Below are positions 6,304-8,461 of a DNA stretch of 8,461 bases, one piece after another. Where the stretch lies: the NCBI GenBank assembly GCA_030727685.1, contig JANRBC010000026.1:1-8461 (forward strand). Reading direction: 5' to 3'. The translations under genes were made by a program, and so were the position numbers. The notes beneath the pieces were generated by a model. That model searched no databases, was not told the DNA's origin, and saw only the letters and a program-made list of their open reading frames with translations. The first letter of the stretch is position 1. Every line of letters begins with the position of its first letter. The DNA comes from Ilumatobacteraceae bacterium (GTDB lineage Bacteria > Actinomycetota > Acidimicrobiia > Acidimicrobiales > Ilumatobacteraceae).

Positions 6304-6762
6304 ATGCTTTCTGATAACGACATCAGCCTTCTCGTCGCAGCCCAGGCCCTTGAACTGGCAGCACGAGATATCTACGCCAGCGCAGTTTCGAGAAAATCTA
6401 AATCTGAACAAGAGCAAGCTCTACTCGAATTAATGCATAGCCACCACACTGCCTACGAGCAGACGCTTAACGGAGTGCTTAGCAAGCGTGCAGCAACCGA
6501 ACGCAATGCTGAGGCCTACACCAAGTTTTTTGCACTTCTTTCTGACGCGAGCCAATTGTGGTCGACACTGCTTGAACTCGAAAACACTGCGATTGCCACT
6601 CACACGGCAATAATCGAACGACTTGAATCAGCCAAACACGCCGCGCTACTCGCTTCGATCACCACGGTCGAAGCACGCCATGCAGCCATGCTCGCATCAT
6701 TAACGTCGACAAATTTAGATCTCGCACTCGAAAACACAGCCCAGTCGTTGGTGACACAATGA
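6304..6762 (+). CDS. Small cytosolic ferritin-like four-helix protein
   Basis: I do not recognise a named gene, but the 152-residue protein looks like a compact ferritin-like four-helix bundle with no signal peptide or membrane segment. Possible metal ligands fall in successive helices: E17 in ALELAARDIY (helix 1), the H45/H47/H48 cluster with E52 (helix 2), E91 and E93 in LELENTA (helix 3), and E123-x-x-H126 in VEARHAAML (helix 4). The helix 3 and 4 signatures match those of the following gene (ALENLAA and QQESRHAALL), so the two are paralogues. Its stop overlaps the next start in ATGA (6759-6762), implying translational coupling. Pfam Ferritin_2 or the actinobacterial DUF4439 group are likely homes. 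Iron or other metal binding, oxidase activity and storage are all possible, and none is shown by sequence alone. Confidence 0.75.
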   Translation: MLSDNDISLLVAAQALELAARDIYASAVSRKSKSEQEQALLELMHSHHTAYEQTLNGVLSKRAATERNAEAYTKFFALLSDASQLWSTLLELENTAIATHTAIIERLESAKHAALLASITTVEARHAAMLASLTSTNLDLALENTAQSLVTQ

Positions 6763-7562
6763 GCCAGTTAAGTCGTCGTGAATTATTGCGCCTCAGTGGT
6801 TTGTCTTTGGCATCAGGTTTGGTCTTGGCTGCATGTGGCAAACAGGCCGGTGTGGTCGATGATGGCGCCATTGCCCGTCTTGGCCAATCTCCGTCGACCA
6901 CAGCATTGGCAGAAGCCGAAGTTACCGACGAAGTTTTGTTGCGCACTGCAGCATCCCTTGAATACAACGCGATCGACACATACACGGCGGCTCTTGGTCT
7001 TGGCGTATTCACCGGAGACCTCGCTGCTGCGACTGATGTCGCCAAACGATTCCGCGATGATCATCAAGAACATGCCGATGCCGTAAATAGTTTGATTCGG
7101 GCTATCGGCGGCAAAGAACACCGTTGCGCCAATGTTCGCATCAACGATTTGTATTTATCGCCGGCCCTCGCACTAATCACCGATGACAAAAACGAAAATG
7201 TCGGCGTCGATGTCATCGCTCTTGCACACGCGCTCGAGAACCTCGCCGCACAGACCTACCAAGGTGTAGTCGAATTAATTTCAGATCCAAAATTGCGCGC
7301 CGACGCCATTCGTATCGGTCAGCAAGAATCACGACATGCAGCGCTGTTGGCTCAGGTGTTGAACCCGGGCATCGCGTCAATGGGTCCGACAAATGACCCC
7401 ACCACCGGCAAGCCAAACATCGCAGCGATTCCGACTGCATTCGGCTCGCAGGCCAACATTCAATTGACAGTTGGGGCGCCAAAAGCAGACGGCTCACGAA
7501 CGACTTTGCTGCTCGAAACACCGAGTTTGAACTCGCTTGTTTACGACAGCGTCTCTTGCTGA
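6759..7562 (+). CDS. Tat-exported ferritin-like lipoprotein
   Basis: The 267-residue product starts with a twin-arginine signal, SRRELLRLSG (5-14), a hydrophobic stretch, and a lipobox LAAC with C26 as the lipidation site. It should therefore be folded in the cytosol, with any cofactor bound, exported by Tat and anchored on the outer face of the membrane. A ferritin-like domain spans about residues 55-200. Likely ligands are E68 in SLEYNAIDTY, H102 and H105 with E104 in DDHQEHADA, E160 in ALENLAAQTY and E190-x-x-H193 in QQESRHAALL. Residues 205-267 are Gly/Pro/Thr-rich and show no known fold to me; the protein ends in Cys267. It overlaps the preceding ferritin-like gene by 4 bases. The Ferritin_2-type class and lipoprotein location are well supported; the metal and reaction are unknown. 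Confidence 0.82.
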   Translation: MSQLSRRELLRLSGLSLASGLVLAACGKQAGVVDDGAIARLGQSPSTTALAEAEVTDEVLLRTAASLEYNAIDTYTAALGLGVFTGDLAAATDVAKRFRDDHQEHADAVNSLIRAIGGKEHRCANVRINDLYLSPALALITDDKNENVGVDVIALAHALENLAAQTYQGVVELISDPKLRADAIRIGQQESRHAALLAQVLNPGIASMGPTNDPTTGKPNIAAIPTAFGSQANIQLTVGAPKADGSRTTLLLETPSLNSLVYDSVSC

Positions 7563-7585
7563 GCGAATAAATTCGCTAATACACT
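7556..7585 (+). promoter_or_regulatory. Putative rnpB promoter with a palindrome in the spacer
   Basis: TTGCTG (7556-7561) and TACACT (7580-7585) form -35 and -10 boxes 18 bases apart. Six bases after the -10 is 7592, exactly where the extended P1 helix of RNase P RNA begins, which supports the assignment. The -35 overlaps the stop codon of the lipoprotein gene. The spacer holds a perfect 7-base inverted repeat, AGCGAAT-AA-ATTCGCT (7562-7577). Confidence 0.55.
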
Positions 7586-7591
7586 TAAAGC

Positions 7592-7970
7592 AACGGTGAG
7601 TCGGTCGGTCGACCGCGGTGTTGCGGTGTTCGCATTGCAACATTGAGGAAAGTCGGGACTTCACAGGACAAAGTGCTGGCGAGAGCCAGGTTGGGGAAAC
7701 CTGACATTACGTGCAACAGAAAACAAACCGCCGATGGAAGCGTCGCAAGACTCTTCACAGGTAAGGATGAAACGGTGCGGTAAGAGCGCACCAGCGTGGT
7801 TGGCAACAACTGCGGCTCGGTACGTCACTTGAAGCAAGGCCGCGCAGAGGGTATGAACTGTCCGTTCGCTTTCGAGCAACCCTCGGGTAGGCCGCATAGA
7901 TGGATGGTCGTCGGTATCAGCAGGAAACTGCTGGTGCTACAAAATCCCGCTTATAGACCGACTCACTGTT
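7592..7970 (+). ncRNA. rnpB: RNase P RNA, bacterial type A
   Basis: This is the catalytic RNA of RNase P, which cuts the 5' leader from precursor tRNAs. Hallmark stretches appear in order: GAGGAAAGTC (7645-7654), AGAAAACAAACCGCC beginning near 7719, the GGTAAGGATGAAACGGTGCGG block followed by TAAGAGCGCACCAGC (about 7760-7794), GGCTCGGTA, GAAGCAAGGCC, the GGGTAGGCCGC loop near 7885 that contacts the tRNA CCA end, and ACAAAATCCCGCTTATAGACC near the 3' end. The ends are set by P1: 7592-7606 pairs with 7956-7970 over 15 base pairs with one G-U. The predicted transcript start at 7592 agrees. A run of five T (7969-7973) overlaps the end. The architecture is the ancestral type A form. Open reading frames over this stretch are not genes. 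Confidence 0.97.
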
Positions 7971-7973
7971 TTT
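7956..7973 (+). terminator. Possible rnpB termination or 3' maturation site
   Basis: The 3' strand of the P1 helix (GACCGACTCACTGTT, 7956-7970) runs into five T (7969-7973). The partner strand is the 5' end of the same RNA, so this is not a local hairpin. The T run could still release polymerase once P1 forms, or mark the processing point. No separate terminator hairpin is visible in the 15 bases before the convergent gene. Confidence 0.3.
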
Positions 7974-7988
7974 ACTCGCTCAACTTCA

Positions 7989-8461
7989 TCAGCCGCGCTT
8001 CAGCGAACCCGTTTTGATAAAACTCGTCCGTCGAGATTTGTCAGCGAGCGAGAAATAACGCCACACGACGATACAACCAACTATTCCGGCGATCTCAAGT
8101 GGCAAGTTAAACAACCCACGCTCGACAGACGGCAACGGCTCTTCGCTCAAATTCGCGCCCATCAATGGCCACCAAAAAGTTTCAGCATTCGAAAACGCTC
8201 CATCAAAAATCAAATGGATAAACATGCCGATCGGTATGGCAAGCAAACGCTGACGACTCGGTTTTCGCCCCGCAGTTGCAACCATAATCACGAATAGCAC
8301 GGCAATGCTAGTAACCACACTGTGAAGTGGACCGATTGAGCCGCGCAACCCGTCAATCAAATCAGGCGCAAGCGCAGCAATCGCTAGCAGACGATAATCA
8401 AATTTTGGGTCGCGAAAAACGAACCAGACCGACCAAATAGCAGTGGCGACAAACCAAAACA
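7989..8461 (-). CDS. Multi-pass membrane protein, YdjM-like metal-dependent hydrolase family (partial)
   Basis: The frame stays open from the window edge to the TGA at 7991-7989 (followed directly by a second TGA), about 157 codons, so this is longer than the 123 codons read from TTG 8360. The extra upstream part reads WFVATAIWSVWFVF (a membrane segment), then YRLLAIAALAPDLIDG. The APDLIDG block, HS in GPLHSVVTS and HLIFDGAF resemble the spaced Asp/His motifs of YdjM-type inner-membrane 'metal-dependent hydrolases'. Further hydrophobic segments are VVTSIAVLFVIMV, LLAIPIGMFIHLIF and LEIAGIVGCIVVW, with a basic cytosolic tail. The first visible codon is ?TG, so the true start may lie exactly at the edge (8462). 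It converges on rnpB with 18 bases between them. The family assignment is by motif only; the function is unknown even for most relatives. Confidence 0.72.
   Translation of the reverse strand, partial: FWFVATAIWSVWFVFRDPKFDYRLLAIAALAPDLIDGLRGSIGPLHSVVTSIAVLFVIMVATAGRKPSRQRLLAIPIGMFIHLIFDGAFSNAETFWWPLMGANLSEEPLPSVERGLFNLPLEIAGIVGCIVVWRYFSLADKSRRTSFIKTGSLKRG

Noticed and set aside
6659..7121. Minus-strand frames opposite the ferritin-like genes
   Set aside because: Low-complexity Ala/Arg/Ser composition typical of antisense frames; the plus strand carries motif-supported proteins.
7585..8017. Open frames on both strands across 7585-8017
   Set aside because: The stretch is RNase P RNA by its conserved core and closing P1 helix; the frames have no protein-like features.
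1..8461. Mobile element, CRISPR array or phage gene
   Set aside because: No transposase or integrase frame, no terminal repeats and no regularly spaced repeats; all genes look like ordinary chromosomal ones.

Overview
The window looks like part of a chromosome from an actinobacterium of moderate GC content (near 50% by eye). The strongest taxonomic sign is a WhiB-family iron-sulfur regulator, which is found essentially only in Actinobacteria and their phages. The very short leaders, TAnnnT -10 boxes and TTG/GTG starts fit this. A planktonic Acidimicrobiia-type (Ilumatobacter-like) or similar low-GC aquatic actinobacterium is my inference; the window cannot prove it.

Layout. (1) Positions 1-1509, minus strand: a compact run read as whiB, then trpD (anthranilate phosphoribosyltransferase), then thrB (homoserine kinase, cut by the left edge). 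(2) Positions 1510-1632: a divergent promoter region. It holds a leadered promoter for whiB, a leaderless promoter for glpD, and a 19-base imperfect direct repeat with one copy at each promoter. (3) Positions 1633-6284, plus strand: a three-gene operon of an FAD-dependent glycerol-3-phosphate dehydrogenase (GlpD), an alkyl-dihydroxyacetonephosphate synthase-like FAD enzyme, and an FGGY kinase of the GlpK branch. (4) Positions 6304-7562, plus strand: two overlapping ferritin-like genes, one cytosolic and one a predicted Tat-exported lipoprotein, probably started by their own leaderless promoter. (5) Positions 7592-7970, plus strand: rnpB, the RNase P RNA, with its promoter and closing P1 helix visible. 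(6) Positions 7989-8461, minus strand: a multi-pass membrane protein resembling the YdjM-type 'metal-dependent hydrolase' family. It runs off the right edge and converges on rnpB.

How the genes may work together. The kinase could supply glycerol 3-phosphate, GlpD would oxidise it to dihydroxyacetone phosphate, and the ADPS-like enzyme acts on acylated dihydroxyacetone phosphate in known family members. Read literally, this is a route from glycerol towards ether-lipid precursors. However, the kinase lacks three of the six residues that contact glycerol in E. coli GlpK, so its substrate may be another polyol, and the operon could be a variant polyol pathway. This is the most interesting question in the window. 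The ferritin pair and the paired repeat at the whiB/glpD divergent promoters are the next most interesting. I see no mobile element, CRISPR array, tRNA or phage gene, and no other gene-free stretch longer than about 120 bases.
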